A stretch of 64,000 nt of DNA, taken from contig NZ_PENS01000010.1 of the NCBI RefSeq assembly GCF_003144325.1, positions 124,001 through 188,000 on the forward strand, in the 5' to 3' direction. Origin of the DNA: Proteus terrae (lineage in GTDB: Bacteria; Pseudomonadota; Gammaproteobacteria; Enterobacterales; Enterobacteriaceae). Below the pieces are notes generated by a model. It saw nothing but the letters and a program-made list of their open reading frames with translations, did no database searches and was not told where the DNA came from. The position numbers were made by a program, and so were the translations under genes. This document shows, in pieces, positions 34,601 through 45,760 of the stretch; position 1 is the first letter of the stretch; every line of letters begins with the position of its first letter.

Positions 34601-35311
34601 ATGGATCGATTTTCACGTTCTAATGATTCAATCGTACAGCGCACAGGTTCTGGCCTACAAACCTTTATGGCTCAGGTTTATGGTTGGATGACTGTTGGTC
34701 TGTTATTAACTGCGTTTGTAGCACTCTACGTTGCATCAAGCGAAGCATTATTATCAATGATTTTTTCTAGCAAGGTCGTCTTCTTTGGTCTGATCATTGC
34801 TCAGTTAGGGTTAGTTTTCGTGTTATCAGGTATGGTTCATAAAATGAGTGGTGCAGTTGCAACCTCATTATTTATGCTATATTCCGCATTAACAGGGGTA
34901 ACTATCTCTAGTGTATTAATTATTTACACTGCATCATCAGTTGCGAGTACATTCTTTATTTGTGCGGCAATGTTCGGTGCATTAAGTGTTTATGGTTACA
35001 CCACTAAGCGTAGCTTAACGGGTATGGGTAGCTTCCTGTTTATGGGGCTTATCGGTATCATTATTGCTTCTATCGTTAATATCTTTATGCAAAGCTCAAT
35101 GATGAGCATGGTTATCTCTTACGCGGGTGTGTTAATTTTCGCTGGCTTAACTGCTTACGACACACAAAAATTAAAAGACATGGGTAATGAGATTAATCAA
35201 GAAGATAAAGAAAATATGCGCCGTTACTCCATTATGGGTGCATTAACGCTTTATTTAGATTTCATCAACCTGTTCTTAATGTTACTGCGTATTTTAGGCG
35301 ACCGTCGTTAA
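34601..35311 (+). CDS. ybhL: Bax inhibitor-1 family membrane protein YbhL
   Basis: Inner-membrane protein with about seven spans; the family is linked to calcium leak, but its function in bacteria is uncertain. Starts MDRFSRSNDSIVQRTGSG, close to E. coli YbhL, with TAYDTQKLK and the C-terminal LYLDFINLFLMLLRI signature. 236 residues (E. coli 234). Own RBS (AAAGGG) and terminator. Confidence 0.93.
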   Translation: MDRFSRSNDSIVQRTGSGLQTFMAQVYGWMTVGLLLTAFVALYVASSEALLSMIFSSKVVFFGLIIAQLGLVFVLSGMVHKMSGAVATSLFMLYSALTGVTISSVLIIYTASSVASTFFICAAMFGALSVYGYTTKRSLTGMGSFLFMGLIGIIIASIVNIFMQSSMMSMVISYAGVLIFAGLTAYDTQKLKDMGNEINQEDKENMRRYSIMGALTLYLDFINLFLMLLRILGDRR

Positions 35312-35360
35312 TTTTAACGATATTTACGTGCAAACGTAGTTTAACAACAGCATAAACAAT

Positions 35361-35391
35361 AAATCCCATAACTTAATAAGTTGTGGGATTT
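35361..35391. terminator. Terminator between ybhL and ybhR
   Basis: AAATCCCATAACTT / AAGTTGTGGGATTT (one G-T pair) followed by a T run; convergent genes. Confidence 0.85.
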
Positions 35392-35420
35392 TTTTATTTA
35401 ATAAATTAATGGCTATCGTT

Positions 35421-36530
35421 TTAAGCTATTTTTCTTTGGAAAAGATAATACGCAAAAGTACCAGTGCCGGCTGCAATCACTAATAAAGGCCATAAACTGT
35501 GCCATATAACGGTGATATCGGCATTTTTAAGGTAAATCTGTTTTGTAATATCAGTGAAATGACGAATTGGGTTTATCCATGTGGCATGTTGTAGCCAAAC
35601 GGGCATATTTTCTACGGGGGAAATATATCCGGATAATAAAACGGCTGGCATCATAAACACGAATACACCAATAAAGGCCTGCTGTTGAGTCGAACTTAAT
35701 GCGGATATTAATAAGCCAAAACCCACCAGCGATAAGCCATAAATAAGCATGGTAAAGTAAAACAGGATTAATGAACCTGAAAATGGAATTTGATAACCGA
35801 ATATCCCAATAATTAATACGATGGTGCCTTGAACAGCAGCCACAATCATTGCTGGAACCGCTTTGCCGACAAAAATTTGCCATGTTGATAGTGGCGAAAC
35901 TAACAGTTGATCTAATGTACCTTGTTCACGCTCTCTAGCAACAGAAAGTGACGTAACTATCATCACGCCAATGGTAATAATCAATGCTACTAAAGAAGGC
36001 ACAATAAACCATTTGTAATTTAAATTCGGGTTATACCAATTGCGAACAACAAGTTCTGTTTTATTCAGTAAAGAAGGTGTATTACCTGCTAATTCAGTTT
36101 GATAATTTTGTACGATTTGTTGCACATAATTAGCGGCAATTTGCGCACTATTAGAATTTCGACCATCTAGGATTATTTGCAATTTAACAGGAACATGGCT
36201 TTCTAGGTCAGCACTAAAATTCTGCGGAAAACGAACTAATAAAAGCGCTTTACGATTATCAATAGTCTCTTTTATTTCATGTTCATTTTTAAGCAAAAGA
36301 GTTTGAGAGAATGCACTCGCTTTGGCGATACGTTGGGTTAACTCAATAGATTGTTTACCATTGTCCTCATCAAAAATGGCAATAGAGGCATTGGTAACAT
36401 CTAATGTCGCGGCAAAAGGAAATAAGATCATCTGAAAGATAACCGGCATTATTAAAATAATACGCGTTTGAGGCTCTTGTAATAATGACTGTAACTCTTT
36501 CATTATCAGGGTGAGAAGGCGATAAAACAT
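35421..36530 (-). CDS. ybhR: ABC-2 type permease YbhR
   Basis: One of two permeases of the YbhFSR exporter; E. coli data link it to drug or sodium efflux. An N-terminal span, a large extracytoplasmic loop, then five spans ([20 protein letters not shown] to the C-terminal YYLF). [16 protein letters not shown] is the ABC-2 signature. 369 residues (E. coli 368). Last gene of cecR-ybhG-ybhF-ybhS-ybhR on the minus strand. Confidence 0.93.
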   Translation of the reverse strand: MFYRLLTLIMKELQSLLQEPQTRIILIMPVIFQMILFPFAATLDVTNASIAIFDEDNGKQSIELTQRIAKASAFSQTLLLKNEHEIKETIDNRKALLLVRFPQNFSADLESHVPVKLQIILDGRNSNSAQIAANYVQQIVQNYQTELAGNTPSLLNKTELVVRNWYNPNLNYKWFIVPSLVALIITIGVMIVTSLSVAREREQGTLDQLLVSPLSTWQIFVGKAVPAMIVAAVQGTIVLIIGIFGYQIPFSGSLILFYFTMLIYGLSLVGFGLLISALSSTQQQAFIGVFVFMMPAVLLSGYISPVENMPVWLQHATWINPIRHFTDITKQIYLKNADITVIWHSLWPLLVIAAGTGTFAYYLFQRKIA

Positions 36531-36543
36531 AAAAACTCTCCCT

Positions 36544-37695
36544 TTAATCTAATCGACGACGTGTTGCTAACGCCGTTAATCCAATAAAAAATATCGCCGA
36601 TACAATTAATAACCACATATCTAGCATCAATATCAACGGAATATCGCCAGCTAAAAATAGCGTTTGCAAACTACTCACAAAATAACGTGCAGGAATAAAA
36701 TAGGTCACCACTTGAATAAATATGGGCATACTATCAATTTCAAAAACAAAGCCTGATAACATAATTGCGGGTAAAAATGCGGCATTTAGCGAAATCATCG
36801 CGGCATTAAATTGATTACGCGTTAACGTGGAAATAAGCAATCCCATGCCTAAAGCGGTAGCTAAAAAGAGTGAGGTGATCCCGCCTAAAATCCACAACGA
36901 TCCTCGATAAGGTACGCCAAGCACAAACACGGTGACTACCATACATAACACCATGACAAAACTGCCTAACACTTGGTAAGGAATAAGTTTTGAAAGTAAG
37001 AGTTCTGTGCGTGTTATTTGGGTGGAAAGTAGGGCTTCCATAGTGCCTCTTTCCCATTCGCGGGCAATCACTAACGAGGTAAGAATAGCGCCCACTACGG
37101 TAATAATAATAGTGACAGCACCCGGAATAATATAGTGTTGGCTAATTGCTGCGGGGTTAAACCAATAACGAGGCTCTATTTCAATTAATGGCGTAGTATC
37201 AATCCCTTTACTGATAGCTTGTTGTTGCAACCAAATTTGCCAAACCCCTTTGGTATAAGCTTGAACAAAGTTTGCGGTATTGGGCTCGCTGCCATCGGTG
37301 ATCACTTGAATAGGGGCTTTAGTATCTTGTCGAGCGAGTAATTCGGCAAAATTAACGGGAATAACCACAATGCCTCGAATTTGCCCTGCCTGCATTTTAT
37401 CAATTAATAATTGTCGATTATCGCTAATAGTTGCATTGATATACGGTGAATTCGTGAAGGTATAAACTAACTCTTGTGCTGGTTGGCTTTGTTGATTAGT
37501 TAAAATACCAATATTTAATTTGCTTGAGTCTAAATTGATGCCATAACCAAAGATAAACAGCAAAGTAAGTGGGATAACAATAGCAATTAAGGCACTACTG
37601 GGATCACGAGTTATTTGCTTTGTTTCTTTTAAACACAAGGCATATAGACGTCGCCAAGAAAAGCGTGCATGAGAGGATTGAGCTAAATTACGCAT
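36544..37695 (-). CDS. ybhS: ABC-2 type permease YbhS
   Basis: Second permease of the exporter, same topology as YbhR, with [20 protein letters not shown] and [20 protein letters not shown]. The ATG at 37695 was chosen since it overlaps the ybhF stop (ATGCGTAA), suggesting coupling, and [16 protein letters not shown] aligns with the E. coli N-terminus; a longer frame reaches 37740. 383 residues (E. coli 377). Confidence 0.92.
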   Translation of the reverse strand: MRNLAQSSHARFSWRRLYALCLKETKQITRDPSSALIAIVIPLTLLFIFGYGINLDSSKLNIGILTNQQSQPAQELVYTFTNSPYINATISDNRQLLIDKMQAGQIRGIVVIPVNFAELLARQDTKAPIQVITDGSEPNTANFVQAYTKGVWQIWLQQQAISKGIDTTPLIEIEPRYWFNPAAISQHYIIPGAVTIIITVVGAILTSLVIAREWERGTMEALLSTQITRTELLLSKLIPYQVLGSFVMVLCMVVTVFVLGVPYRGSLWILGGITSLFLATALGMGLLISTLTRNQFNAAMISLNAAFLPAIMLSGFVFEIDSMPIFIQVVTYFIPARYFVSSLQTLFLAGDIPLILMLDMWLLIVSAIFFIGLTALATRRRLD

Positions 37696-39457
37696 GTTTT
37701 TCGCTCCCTTTATCATTTTCACTTTCAAGTTTTTTATCATAATCCAGCACTAATCCAATAAAAGCATCTTCCATTGAAGGGGTTGGATTATCGTTACTAG
37801 CAACCATTTTTTTGAGAGAATCAGGCTCGCCTGCCGCAATGATTTTTCCGCGATAAACCAAACCAATACGATCACAATATTCTGCTTCATCCATAAAGTG
37901 AGTGGTAACCATCACGGTCACTCCTTTATCAACCATGCCATTAATATGTAGCCAAAATTCTCGTCGCGTTAGTGGATCAACGCCTGATGTGGGCTCATCT
38001 AAAAAGAGAATATCAGGTTCGTGCATTAATGAGCACGCAAGAGCAAGGCGCTGTTTATAACCTAAAGGTAAGGTTTCAGTGATTTGATTTACCATCGGCT
38101 CTAAGCCAAAGGCAGTTATCATATCGTTGATTTTATCGCGCTGTTGTTTGCCATGTAAGCCATAGACACCAGAGAAGAATTTCAAGTTTTGTCCCACTTT
38201 TAAATTGCCATAAAGTGAGAACTTTTGTGCCATATAACCTAAATGTTGACGTGCTTTACCTGAGCTCTCTTTTAAGTCCATACCTAACACAAGCGCTTTG
38301 CCACTAGTGGGGACTAATAAACCACACATCATTTTGAAGGTTGTCGACTTACCAGCACCATTAGGGCCCAGCAAACCGAAAATTTCACCTCGTTTAACTT
38401 GGAAATCAACATGATCGGTCGCTGCAAATTGACCAAACATTTTGGTTAACTGTTGTGCTTCAATTACCGTTTCATTAGGTGCAGGAGGGATCTGCGGCAT
38501 AATTTCAGCTAATTCAGATTTATGAGAAGGGCCGCCTCCTAATAAATCTATAAAAGCATCCTCAAAGCGTGGTGTAGCGGGAATAAGCTTCGCATCAGGT
38601 TTACCCAAAGCGTTCAGTAATTCAGTTTGATTACTCTGTTTTTTTAAGATCAAACGAACGGATTGTCCTTGAATAACGCCATCAGTAACTTGAGGTTGAA
38701 TAATTGCTTGTTGCAATACTTTTCTACGCTGATGACCTTCAACATTGAGTAGAAAAGAGCGACCTGCCATTTTTGCTGTTAGATCTTGAGGAATGCCACT
38801 GTAAAGTAGTTCTCCTTTGTTAAGTAAGAGAATGTTTTTACATTGCTCAGCTTCATCAAGATAAGAGGTGCTCCATAGTATCAACATACCATCGCTGGCC
38901 AAAGCATGTACCATTTGCCAAAGTTCACGGCGTGCAATGGGATCGACTCCCACGCCTGGCTCGTCAAGAAGCAGAACTTTAGGGCTACCTAATAAAGTAC
39001 AAGCAAGACCCAGTTTTTGTTTCATCCCTCCTGAAAGATTGCCTGCTAGGCGAGATGTAAAGCGAGTGAGATCGGTAAAGGTGAGCAGTTGGTGATAAAC
39101 TTTTTTGCGCTCATCGCCGACAACATTTTTTAAGTCAGCATAAAGATTGAGGTTTTCTAATACCGTTAAATCTTCATAAAGACCAAATTTTTGTGGCATA
39201 TAGCCAAGAATAGCTCTGACATCAACACTCTGCTTTTGCGGATCCATTCCTAAAATATGAATATCACCCGCATCAGGCTTTAATAAACCTGCAAGCATAC
39301 GGATTAAGGTTGTTTTGCCTGCACCATCTGGGCCAACTAAACCTGTTACAGAGCCACCTGTAATGGTGGCTGTTAATGACGAAACTGCAGGGCTTTCTAG
39401 CCCTGTAAAGCATTTCTCAACACCTTGAAGTTGGATAGTGTAATCAGTGTGTTCCAT
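37688..39457 (-). CDS. ybhF: Fused double ABC ATPase YbhF
   Basis: ATPase of the YbhFSR exporter with two nucleotide-binding domains in one chain: Walker [10 protein letters not shown] near residue 45 and [10 protein letters not shown] near 355, signatures LSGGMKQK and LPLGYKQR, and Walker [13 protein letters not shown] and [12 protein letters not shown]. The ATG at 39457 follows GGGGGAAAA and matches the E. coli start (578 residues there, 589 here). A frame extension to 39487 would overlap ybhG. Confidence 0.94.
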   Translation of the reverse strand: MEHTDYTIQLQGVEKCFTGLESPAVSSLTATITGGSVTGLVGPDGAGKTTLIRMLAGLLKPDAGDIHILGMDPQKQSVDVRAILGYMPQKFGLYEDLTVLENLNLYADLKNVVGDERKKVYHQLLTFTDLTRFTSRLAGNLSGGMKQKLGLACTLLGSPKVLLLDEPGVGVDPIARRELWQMVHALASDGMLILWSTSYLDEAEQCKNILLLNKGELLYSGIPQDLTAKMAGRSFLLNVEGHQRRKVLQQAIIQPQVTDGVIQGQSVRLILKKQSNQTELLNALGKPDAKLIPATPRFEDAFIDLLGGGPSHKSELAEIMPQIPPAPNETVIEAQQLTKMFGQFAATDHVDFQVKRGEIFGLLGPNGAGKSTTFKMMCGLLVPTSGKALVLGMDLKESSGKARQHLGYMAQKFSLYGNLKVGQNLKFFSGVYGLHGKQQRDKINDMITAFGLEPMVNQITETLPLGYKQRLALACSLMHEPDILFLDEPTSGVDPLTRREFWLHINGMVDKGVTVMVTTHFMDEAEYCDRIGLVYRGKIIAAGEPDSLKKMVASNDNPTPSMEDAFIGLVLDYDKKLESENDKGSEKHA

Positions 39458-39470
39458 TTTTCCCCCACAC

Positions 39471-40457
39471 TTAATGAGAGGAGGCAAATTTTAAGGTGAC
39501 AGGCATACCTTGGCGCAATGCATCATCAGCATCCGTTACAACCACTCTGAGACGATAAACTAAATCGGTTCTTAACTCCGGTGTTTCAACACTTTTTGGG
39601 GTAAATTCAGCTGTTGGTGAAACAAATCCAATCGTACCGTGATAAGGCTTATCTTTACGCCCATCGGTGTATAGATAAACTTCTCGATTAGGAACGGCTT
39701 CGCTTAAGTGAGTTTCGCTGATATAAGCTCTGACCCAAACGGGATTAGTTAATGATACTGTAAATACAGGGCTTCCAGCGGATAACATCGTTCCGGGCTC
39801 TACAGCTCGAGTTAAAACAGTACCTTGTGATGGAGAGATTAATTGCGTGTCTTGGAGGTTTAATTCAGCTTGAGCAACGGCAGCTTTAGCTTGCATAACT
39901 TGTCCTTTTGCCGCATCAATGTCTTCTTTTCGATAACCGTTTTGATATTGATTTAGCTTATCTTGTGCTGCTTTTAAGGCAGCTGCTGCTTGATTACGAT
40001 TATTTCTTGCACTATCTAAATCGTTGGCTGAAATCACTTTTCGGTTAGCAAGATCTTGTTGACGTTTATAAAAGTTATCTGCGTATTGCCAAGCGGCCTG
40101 CTTTAATGACACATCAGATTGAGCTTGCGCGATTTCCTCAGTGCGATATCCCGCTTCCATTAAAGCGAGTGAAGCAATTGCACTATCACGCTCACCATAA
40201 GCTTTATTTAGTGCATTGCGATAGGGCGCATCATCAAGCTTGCCTAATAATTGCCCTTTTTGAACAGGCGCACCTTCATCAACTTGTAATGTATCTAATC
40301 TTCCAGCAACACGAAAACTAAGGTTGACTGTACGTATATCGACATTGCCATAGAGTACTAATTCAGACTCTTTGTTTTCTTCGTAATAATAGATACCTGC
40401 AACAATACCGATAATAATCATTAAGATAATAAAGAAACTGACTTTTTTAGTTTTCAT
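39471..40457 (-). CDS. ybhG: HlyD-family membrane fusion protein YbhG
   Basis: Periplasmic adaptor anchored by one N-terminal span (about residues 7-25). Biotinyl-lipoyl halves [20 protein letters not shown] and the hairpin region (about 75-195, Gln/Ala-rich coiled coil) are visible, followed by the barrel part. It should link YbhFSR to an outer-membrane channel. 328 residues (E. coli 332). Confidence 0.93.
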   Translation of the reverse strand: MKTKKVSFFIILMIIIGIVAGIYYYEENKESELVLYGNVDIRTVNLSFRVAGRLDTLQVDEGAPVQKGQLLGKLDDAPYRNALNKAYGERDSAIASLALMEAGYRTEEIAQAQSDVSLKQAAWQYADNFYKRQQDLANRKVISANDLDSARNNRNQAAAALKAAQDKLNQYQNGYRKEDIDAAKGQVMQAKAAVAQAELNLQDTQLISPSQGTVLTRAVEPGTMLSAGSPVFTVSLTNPVWVRAYISETHLSEAVPNREVYLYTDGRKDKPYHGTIGFVSPTAEFTPKSVETPELRTDLVYRLRVVVTDADDALRQGMPVTLKFASSH

Positions 40458-40468
40458 AATAACTCTAT

Positions 40469-41167
40469 TTATACGTGATGGGTGTTAGTGTAAATCTCTC
40501 TTAATCCGTTGAGTAATAAAGTAATATGAGTTTTTAAAGTATTGGAGATAATCTGATACTCATTTTTACCAATTCTATCCCATCCAGTTTGTCTTAGGAT
40601 TGTTTCCCTAACTAAACGAAATGATAACACTTCTCCCAAAATAGCGTGAGTATGTAACATCGTTGTAGGTAGTGAAGGATCTAAACCAATATAGATAGCT
40701 AATAGTTTGTTTACGCGCGTTAAAAGAGGCGATAATGCTTGCTGGTGGATCAAGGAATATGCTTCGGTTGGAACAAGCTGTTCTCTTGCCATAATGCGAC
40801 TAAGATGAATATTGGCTTTATCAAGCACCAGTTGAGCATATTGTAAAAAGCTATCTGTAATAAGCGTTTGCAGTAATGGGAGATGTTCTGTTGGGTTAGG
40901 CCGCTCAAGAAATTCGTCAAGAATGGAAACTGTAGGTTCAAAATCAAGGCGAATAAGATCAGCAATATGCTGTGCAACGGCGAGATATAACCCTTCTTTA
41001 GAACCAAAATAATAAGCGATAGCGGCAATGTTTTGTTGAGCAGCTTGTGCAATTTGGCGTGTTGTGGCGGCATCTGGCCCATTTTTACCAAAGATCTCAC
41101 ATGCCGCTTCCAATAATTGTCGTTTTGCTAGTTCACCGCGCGTCGTCTTCTGTTGGGTGTCTGACAT
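40469..41167 (-). CDS. cecR: TetR-family regulator CecR (YbiH)
   Basis: In E. coli CecR controls rhlE and the ybhGFSR operon and affects cefoperazone and chloramphenicol sensitivity. TetR helix-turn-helix at about residues 10-60 ([38 protein letters not shown]), then a DUF1956-type ligand domain. 232 residues (E. coli 223). First gene of the minus-strand operon, with a palindrome at 41181-41192 next to its start. Confidence 0.92.
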   Translation of the reverse strand: MSDTQQKTTRGELAKRQLLEAACEIFGKNGPDAATTRQIAQAAQQNIAAIAYYFGSKEGLYLAVAQHIADLIRLDFEPTVSILDEFLERPNPTEHLPLLQTLITDSFLQYAQLVLDKANIHLSRIMAREQLVPTEAYSLIHQQALSPLLTRVNKLLAIYIGLDPSLPTTMLHTHAILGEVLSFRLVRETILRQTGWDRIGKNEYQIISNTLKTHITLLLNGLREIYTNTHHV

Positions 41168-41180
41168 AATAGAAGATACC

Positions 41181-41192
41181 TTACTTAAGTAA
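41181..41192. promoter_or_regulatory. Palindrome beside cecR, possible operator
   Basis: TTACTTAAGTAA, perfect 12-base palindrome 14-25 bases upstream of the cecR ATG. Autoregulation by CecR is plausible; no direct evidence. Confidence 0.4.
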
Positions 41193-41379
41193 AATGTAAC
41201 AAAACCAATGATATTAAAAACAGCGATAACAAGACGTATTATATTAGATGATATTGAACAATAGGGAAAATTTGTGATAATAATCGAATAAAGGTGATGT
41301 GTAATAAAAAAAGAGCAATCTATTATTGAAAATTATTTTTGTATTCTGAATACAGCAAAAACTGTTAGAATAGGGGTTA

Positions 41380-41393
41380 TTAGGTTAACCTAA
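41380..41393. promoter_or_regulatory. Palindrome upstream of rhlE, possible CecR operator
   Basis: TTAGGTTAACCTAA, perfect 14-base palindrome in the 371-base gap between divergent cecR and rhlE. Size and symmetry suit a TetR-family dimer. The rest of this gap shows no gene. Confidence 0.45.
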
Positions 41394-41538
41394 CAAGGTT
41401 CATTCTCTTTCACCACTGTCTATATCGAGAAATGATAGCACCTATAGAGTAATATTACCTATAGATTGACAGTATGAAAGCCCGTCATTTTAATTTCAAT
41501 CACCGTGTTATACGTTCTGGTTGTAGGAGACTACTGTT

Positions 41539-42954
41539 TTGACCGATTTTACATCGCTTGGTTTAAGTGAGGCGCTTCTCCGCGCTATTGATGAACAAGG
41601 GTATAAAACCCCAACCCCTATTCAACAACAGGCGATTGAGCCGATTTTGGCGGGTAAAGACGTATTAGCGAGTGCACAAACGGGCACAGGTAAAACAGCT
41701 GCTTTTACATTACCAATATTGGAAAAGCTGTCTCAATCAGCAGAAAAAATAAAAGGTCGTCAACCCGTTAAAGCGCTGATTTTGACACCAACGCGTGAGC
41801 TAGCGGCTCAAATTGCTGAAAACGTAAAAGCGTATAGTCGTTATATTCCAATTCGTTCACTAGTTGTTTTTGGTGGAGTAAGTATTAATCCACAAATGAT
41901 GAAATTACGCGGTGGTGTTGGTGTACTGATTGCAACACCGGGACGTTTACTCGATCTTGAACATCAAAATGCGGTTGATCTTTCTCGCGTTGAAGTTTTA
42001 GTGCTTGATGAAGCTGACCGTATGTTAGATATGGGCTTTATCCACGATATTCGCCGTGTAATTAGTAAATTACCGAAAAAACGTCAAAATTTACTATTTT
42101 CAGCGACATTCTCTAAAGAGATCACTGGTCTTGCCAATTCGCTATTAAATGATCCGGTGAGTATTTCCGTTGCACCAAGAAACTCAGCCGCAGAATCTGT
42201 TGATCAACATGTGCATTTAGTTGATAAAAAGCGTAAAACCGAGCTGTTATCACATTTAATTGGTTTAGAAAATTGGTCTCAAGTGCTGATTTTCACCCGT
42301 ACTAAACATGGTGCGAATAAACTTGCTGAACATTTAAATGCAGATGGTATTAAATCAGCTGCTATTCATGGCAATAAAAGCCAAGGTGCGAGAACTCGCG
42401 CATTAGCTGATTTTAAAGATGGCAAATTAAAAGCATTAGTTGCAACAGATATTGCCGCTCGTGGTCTTGATATCGACCAACTGCCGTATGTTGTCAATTT
42501 TGAATTACCACAAGTCGCAGAAGATTATGTTCACCGTATTGGTAGAACAGGCCGCGCTGCTGCAACGGGTAAGGCTATTTCACTTGTCTGTGTTGATGAA
42601 CATGGTTTATTAGCTGATATTGAGCGTTTATTAAAACGTGAAATTCCACGTTTAGCGTTAGAAGGTTACGATCCTGATCCTTCAATTAAAGCAGCGCCTT
42701 TGCATAAAAAACCAAAGAATAATGCACCACGTAGAAGTGGTGGTCGTGCAGATATTCGTGGTAAAGACAATCGCAACAATAGTCGTAAAGACGGCGATAG
42801 TGAAGGCAAAGAGTCTGGACGTAATAAAAGCAAAGAAAACTACCGTAATAAAGATGGTTCTCGTACCGGAAAATTAGGGCCTCGTCGTTCACGTAAAAGT
42901 GATGAAGGTAATGATAATCAAAGCCCTTGGTCAAAAGCTAGAAAAGAGTTTTGA
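41539..42954 (+). CDS. rhlE: ATP-dependent RNA helicase RhlE
   Basis: DEAD-box helicase involved in RNA and ribosome metabolism. Q motif TPIQQQAI, Walker A AQTGTGKT at residues 46-53, [13 protein letters not shown] in [13 protein letters not shown], and [10 protein letters not shown]. From about residue 385 a basic, Arg/Lys/Asn-rich disordered tail contacts RNA. Start is TTG at 41539 behind GTAGGAGA; no ATG fits. 471 residues. Confidence 0.95.
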   Translation: MTDFTSLGLSEALLRAIDEQGYKTPTPIQQQAIEPILAGKDVLASAQTGTGKTAAFTLPILEKLSQSAEKIKGRQPVKALILTPTRELAAQIAENVKAYSRYIPIRSLVVFGGVSINPQMMKLRGGVGVLIATPGRLLDLEHQNAVDLSRVEVLVLDEADRMLDMGFIHDIRRVISKLPKKRQNLLFSATFSKEITGLANSLLNDPVSISVAPRNSAAESVDQHVHLVDKKRKTELLSHLIGLENWSQVLIFTRTKHGANKLAEHLNADGIKSAAIHGNKSQGARTRALADFKDGKLKALVATDIAARGLDIDQLPYVVNFELPQVAEDYVHRIGRTGRAAATGKAISLVCVDEHGLLADIERLLKREIPRLALEGYDPDPSIKAAPLHKKPKNNAPRRSGGRADIRGKDNRNNSRKDGDSEGKESGRNKSKENYRNKDGSRTGKLGPRRSRKSDEGNDNQSPWSKARKEF

Positions 42955-42963
42955 GGTTAAAAA

Positions 42964-43896
42964 GTGCGAGTTTTATTAGCGCCAATGGAGGGGGTTTTAG
43001 ACCCCCTTGTGAGAGAGTTACTCACCTCGATTAACGATTACGATCTCTGTATTACAGAGTTTGTACGAGTTGTAGATTCATTATTGCCAACGAAAGCATT
43101 TTACCGTTTATGCCCTGAATTGCAGACAGAAAGCCGCACAAAAAGTGGCACGCTTGTACGGGTGCAATTATTAGGACAACACCCACAATGGTTGGCTGAA
43201 AATGCCTTTAGAGCCGTTTCTTTAGGCTCTTGGGGGGTTGATTTAAACTGCGGTTGCCCTTCAAAAACAGTCAATGGTAGTGGTGGTGGCGCTTCACTTT
43301 TAAGACAGCCAGAAACGATTTATCAAGCAACAAAAGCAATACGTGATGCAGTGCCTTCAGAGTTGCCTGTATCTGTTAAAGTGAGACTTGGCTGGGATTC
43401 TTCTGCGTATAGCCATGAGATTGCAGATGCAGTGGTGCAAGGTGGTGCTACAGAAATCACTGTACATGGCAGAACAAAAGAAGATGGTTATAATGCCGAA
43501 AAAATTAACTGGCAGGCCATTGGAGATATTCGTCAAAGACTTTCAATACCTGTAATTGCTAATGGCGAAATTTGGAACCGTGAAGATGCATTAGCCTGCT
43601 TAGCCACAACAGGTTGCGATGCGATAATGATTGGCCGCGGTGCAATGAATACCCCTAACTTAAGCCGTGTTGTAAAAGGCATAGAAGCTAGAATGCCTTG
43701 GCAAGAGGTGATTGAATTATTAAAGCGCTATGTTCGATTAGAAAAGCGTGGTGATACGACTATTTATCATGCGTCACGTATTAAGCAGTGGTTTAGTTAT
43801 TTACGCAAAGAGTATCCAGAAGCCAATGAGTTATTTAGACAAATTAGAACATTAAAAACGTCGCCAGAAATAGCAGTAGCAATAGAGTCTCTGTAG
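42964..43896 (+). CDS. dusC: tRNA-dihydrouridine synthase C
   Basis: FMN enzyme that reduces U16 in tRNA. Starts GTG ([19 protein letters not shown], nearly as in E. coli), catalytic Cys in [18 protein letters not shown] near residue 98, then [10 protein letters not shown] and IANGEIW. 310 residues (E. coli 315). Nine bases behind rhlE, so probably cotranscribed; in E. coli dusC is elsewhere on the chromosome. Confidence 0.95.
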   Translation: MRVLLAPMEGVLDPLVRELLTSINDYDLCITEFVRVVDSLLPTKAFYRLCPELQTESRTKSGTLVRVQLLGQHPQWLAENAFRAVSLGSWGVDLNCGCPSKTVNGSGGGASLLRQPETIYQATKAIRDAVPSELPVSVKVRLGWDSSAYSHEIADAVVQGGATEITVHGRTKEDGYNAEKINWQAIGDIRQRLSIPVIANGEIWNREDALACLATTGCDAIMIGRGAMNTPNLSRVVKGIEARMPWQEVIELLKRYVRLEKRGDTTIYHASRIKQWFSYLRKEYPEANELFRQIRTLKTSPEIAVAIESL

Positions 43897-43920
43897 TTTA
43901 AAAATAATCTTAACCAATAA

Positions 43921-43950
43921 AAAATAGCGCTAATTAATCAGCGCTATTTT
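43921..43950 (+). terminator. Terminator after dusC
   Basis: AAAATAGCGCT / AGCGCTATTTT, perfect 11-base stem with an 8-base loop and T run. Confidence 0.9.
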
Positions 43951-44106
43951 TTTATTCATTAAGAAATAATCCATCCACCATCCATTTATCTTAAATATTA
44001 TGTAATTTATTTCTAATAATTGGAAATAATCACTTTTTCGACTTACACTCAATAAGTGACATTTTTTAGGTATGTTGTTTATATCAAGACTATTTTAGGG
44101 GGGAAT

Positions 44107-44355
44107 ATGGGAATTATTGCTTGGATTATCTTTGGTTTGATCGCGGGTATTTTGGCGAAATTCTTAATGCCAGGCTCTTATGATATTGGTCTGATATGGA
44201 CTTGTATTCTGGGTATTGTGGGTGCGGTTGTTGGTGGTGCGATTAGTAACTTTTTTGGCAAAGGTAAAGTTGATGGATTTAACTTTGGTAGCTTTGTTGT
44301 TGCTATCATCGGCGCCATTGTCGTGCTCTATCTTGCAAAAATCTTCGCAAGTTAA
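44107..44355 (+). CDS. GlsB/YeaQ/YmgE-family small membrane protein
   Basis: An 82-residue protein with three predicted membrane segments and the family pattern GIIAWIIFGLIAGILAKFL...GIVGAVVGGAI. Relatives are stress-induced envelope proteins in many bacteria; the role is not established. ATG at 44107 has a GGGGGG site; a longer frame from 44056 is unlikely. Single gene with a terminator behind it. Confidence 0.88.
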   Translation: MGIIAWIIFGLIAGILAKFLMPGSYDIGLIWTCILGIVGAVVGGAISNFFGKGKVDGFNFGSFVVAIIGAIVVLYLAKIFAS

Positions 44356-44384
44356 TACCTCCATACCCAATAGATATTGATAAT

Positions 44385-44405
44385 AAACCCGCATAATGCG
44401 GGTTT
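44385..44405. terminator. Terminator between the YeaQ-type gene and sseA
   Basis: AAACCCGCA-taa-TGCGGGTTT perfect stem, T-rich to the right; convergent genes. Confidence 0.85.
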
Positions 44406-44431
44406 ACTTTTTTAAGCATAAACGGATTAAA

Positions 44432-45274
44432 TTAGCATTCACAAGGAAGAGCACTTTCAGCTCCCCATTGCGCCCAAGAGCCGTCATAGAGCGCAATAGA
44501 TTGGCAACCCAATACGGTCAATGCTAAAAATAAAATTGCCGCAGTCATACCTGAGCCACAAGTAACAATAATAGGCTGTGATAAATCAACGCCCGCTTGT
44601 TCAAATATCAGCTTTAACTCAGCTTTCTGTTTTAACTGCCCATTAATAACTAACTCATTCCACGGAACGTTTTTACTGCCAGGAATATGTCCACTGCGCA
44701 AGCCCGGACGAGGCTCTGGTGCTCTACCATAAAAACGATCAGCTGAGCGAGCATCGATCATCTGTTTTTGCTTAGTTTCTAAATTATCAAGAAGTTGTTG
44801 TTTATTGGCATAGCGTTGTGCATGACGTTCAACCACAAAAGGAGACTGTGCTGGTACTTTTATTGCCTCACCTTGTTCTGTTGCAAACCTAGCCTCAATC
44901 CATGCTTGTAAACCACCAGCAAGAATACGCACATTACGACAACCTAGTGTTGTTAATGTCCACCAACCTCTTGGTGCAGAAAATAAGTTACCTTGATCGT
45001 AAATAATAACGGTTGTGGTATTAGAGATACCTAATTGTGTCAATGTTTCTGAAAATAGGGTATCAGAAGGCAACATATGTGGTAGTGATGTAGTTTTATC
45101 TGCGACTTCATCAAGATCAAAAAAATGGGCATGTGGAATATGACGCTCAAGGTAAAGCGCTTGATAGTCAATCTGTTGAGTTGGCATTGGTGCGCTGACA
45201 TCAAGGATCACAAGATCAGCATCATTTTGATGTTCAAATAACCATTGGGGAGTAACAAAGTAATCGTATTCCAC
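44432..45274 (-). CDS. sseA: 3-mercaptopyruvate sulfurtransferase
   Basis: Transfers sulfur from 3-mercaptopyruvate to thiols or cyanide. Two rhodanese domains: an inactive N-terminal one (about 5-130) and a catalytic one with Cys239 in CGSGMTAA; E. coli SseA has CGSGVTA. DARSADRFYGRAPEPRPGLR and GHIPGSKNVPW are conserved. 280 residues (E. coli 281). The neighbouring cysteine/C-S lyase cluster makes a sulfur context possible, but there is no operon link. Confidence 0.92.
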   Translation of the reverse strand: MEYDYFVTPQWLFEHQNDADLVILDVSAPMPTQQIDYQALYLERHIPHAHFFDLDEVADKTTSLPHMLPSDTLFSETLTQLGISNTTTVIIYDQGNLFSAPRGWWTLTTLGCRNVRILAGGLQAWIEARFATEQGEAIKVPAQSPFVVERHAQRYANKQQLLDNLETKQKQMIDARSADRFYGRAPEPRPGLRSGHIPGSKNVPWNELVINGQLKQKAELKLIFEQAGVDLSQPIIVTCGSGMTAAILFLALTVLGCQSIALYDGSWAQWGAESALPCEC

Positions 45275-45287
45275 GGTGCGACCTCAT

Positions 45288-45473
45288 TTATTTAGCAGAA
45301 TGTGAGCTGTCAGGGATAGCTGGAAATTGCTGTGTAGGTGGTGTTTCAGGTTGAGTCTGCTCTGTTTCTATTGGTGTTGTGGAGCGCGTATAGATATTTA
45401 AGCCAGCAAGGAAAACACCACCGATAGAACCAAAAGCAAGTAGCGCGATAATCACAATAATTATTTTTTTCAT
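45288..45473 (-). CDS. Small single-span protein of unknown function
   Basis: A 61-residue protein (from the ATG at 45473) with an N-terminal membrane segment MKKIIIVIIALLAFGSIGGV and a Pro/Thr/Gln-rich tail. It lacks a lipobox cysteine. It ends 13 bases upstream of sseA, so it may be cotranscribed with it. No strong ribosome site; a frame extension to 45503 is possible. I do not recognise the family. Confidence 0.55.
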   Translation of the reverse strand: MKKIIIVIIALLAFGSIGGVFLAGLNIYTRSTTPIETEQTQPETPPTQQFPAIPDSSHSAK

Positions 45474-45617
45474 AATGTTCATTTGCAGATGAATGTTGCG
45501 CAAAAGTATATCGAGATATGAAGTTGAAACAAGTACTAAGTCGGTTTAATCAACAAATGATAGTGGCTAAAACGTCTTATTTTTAGGCAAAAAAAGGGGG
45601 GATGATAGATAAATAAA

Positions 45618-45646
45618 CAGGCTATTTATTTTTTATAAATAGCCTG
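45618..45646. terminator. Hairpin in the gap between the sseA unit and the DcuC-like gene
   Basis: CAGGCTATTTAT / ATAAATAGCCTG with a 5-base loop. On the minus strand it is followed by TTTATTTATC, so it may act as a second terminator for the dcuC-like gene. Confidence 0.5.
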
Positions 45647-45710
45647 AGTAGAGTTAATGTTGACGTTAATTATTTCAATCAAAGGTTACAGTCAATGATA
45701 AGAAAAAATC

Positions 45711-45740
45711 CCTTAAACTCAGGAGTAAATGAGTTTAAGG
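45711..45740 (-). terminator. Terminator after the DcuC-like gene
   Basis: CCTTAAACTCA / TGAGTTTAAGG stem; on the minus strand it is followed by GGGATTTTTTC. Confidence 0.75.
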
Positions 45741-45760
45741 GGAAGGGTAACGCAACTTAA

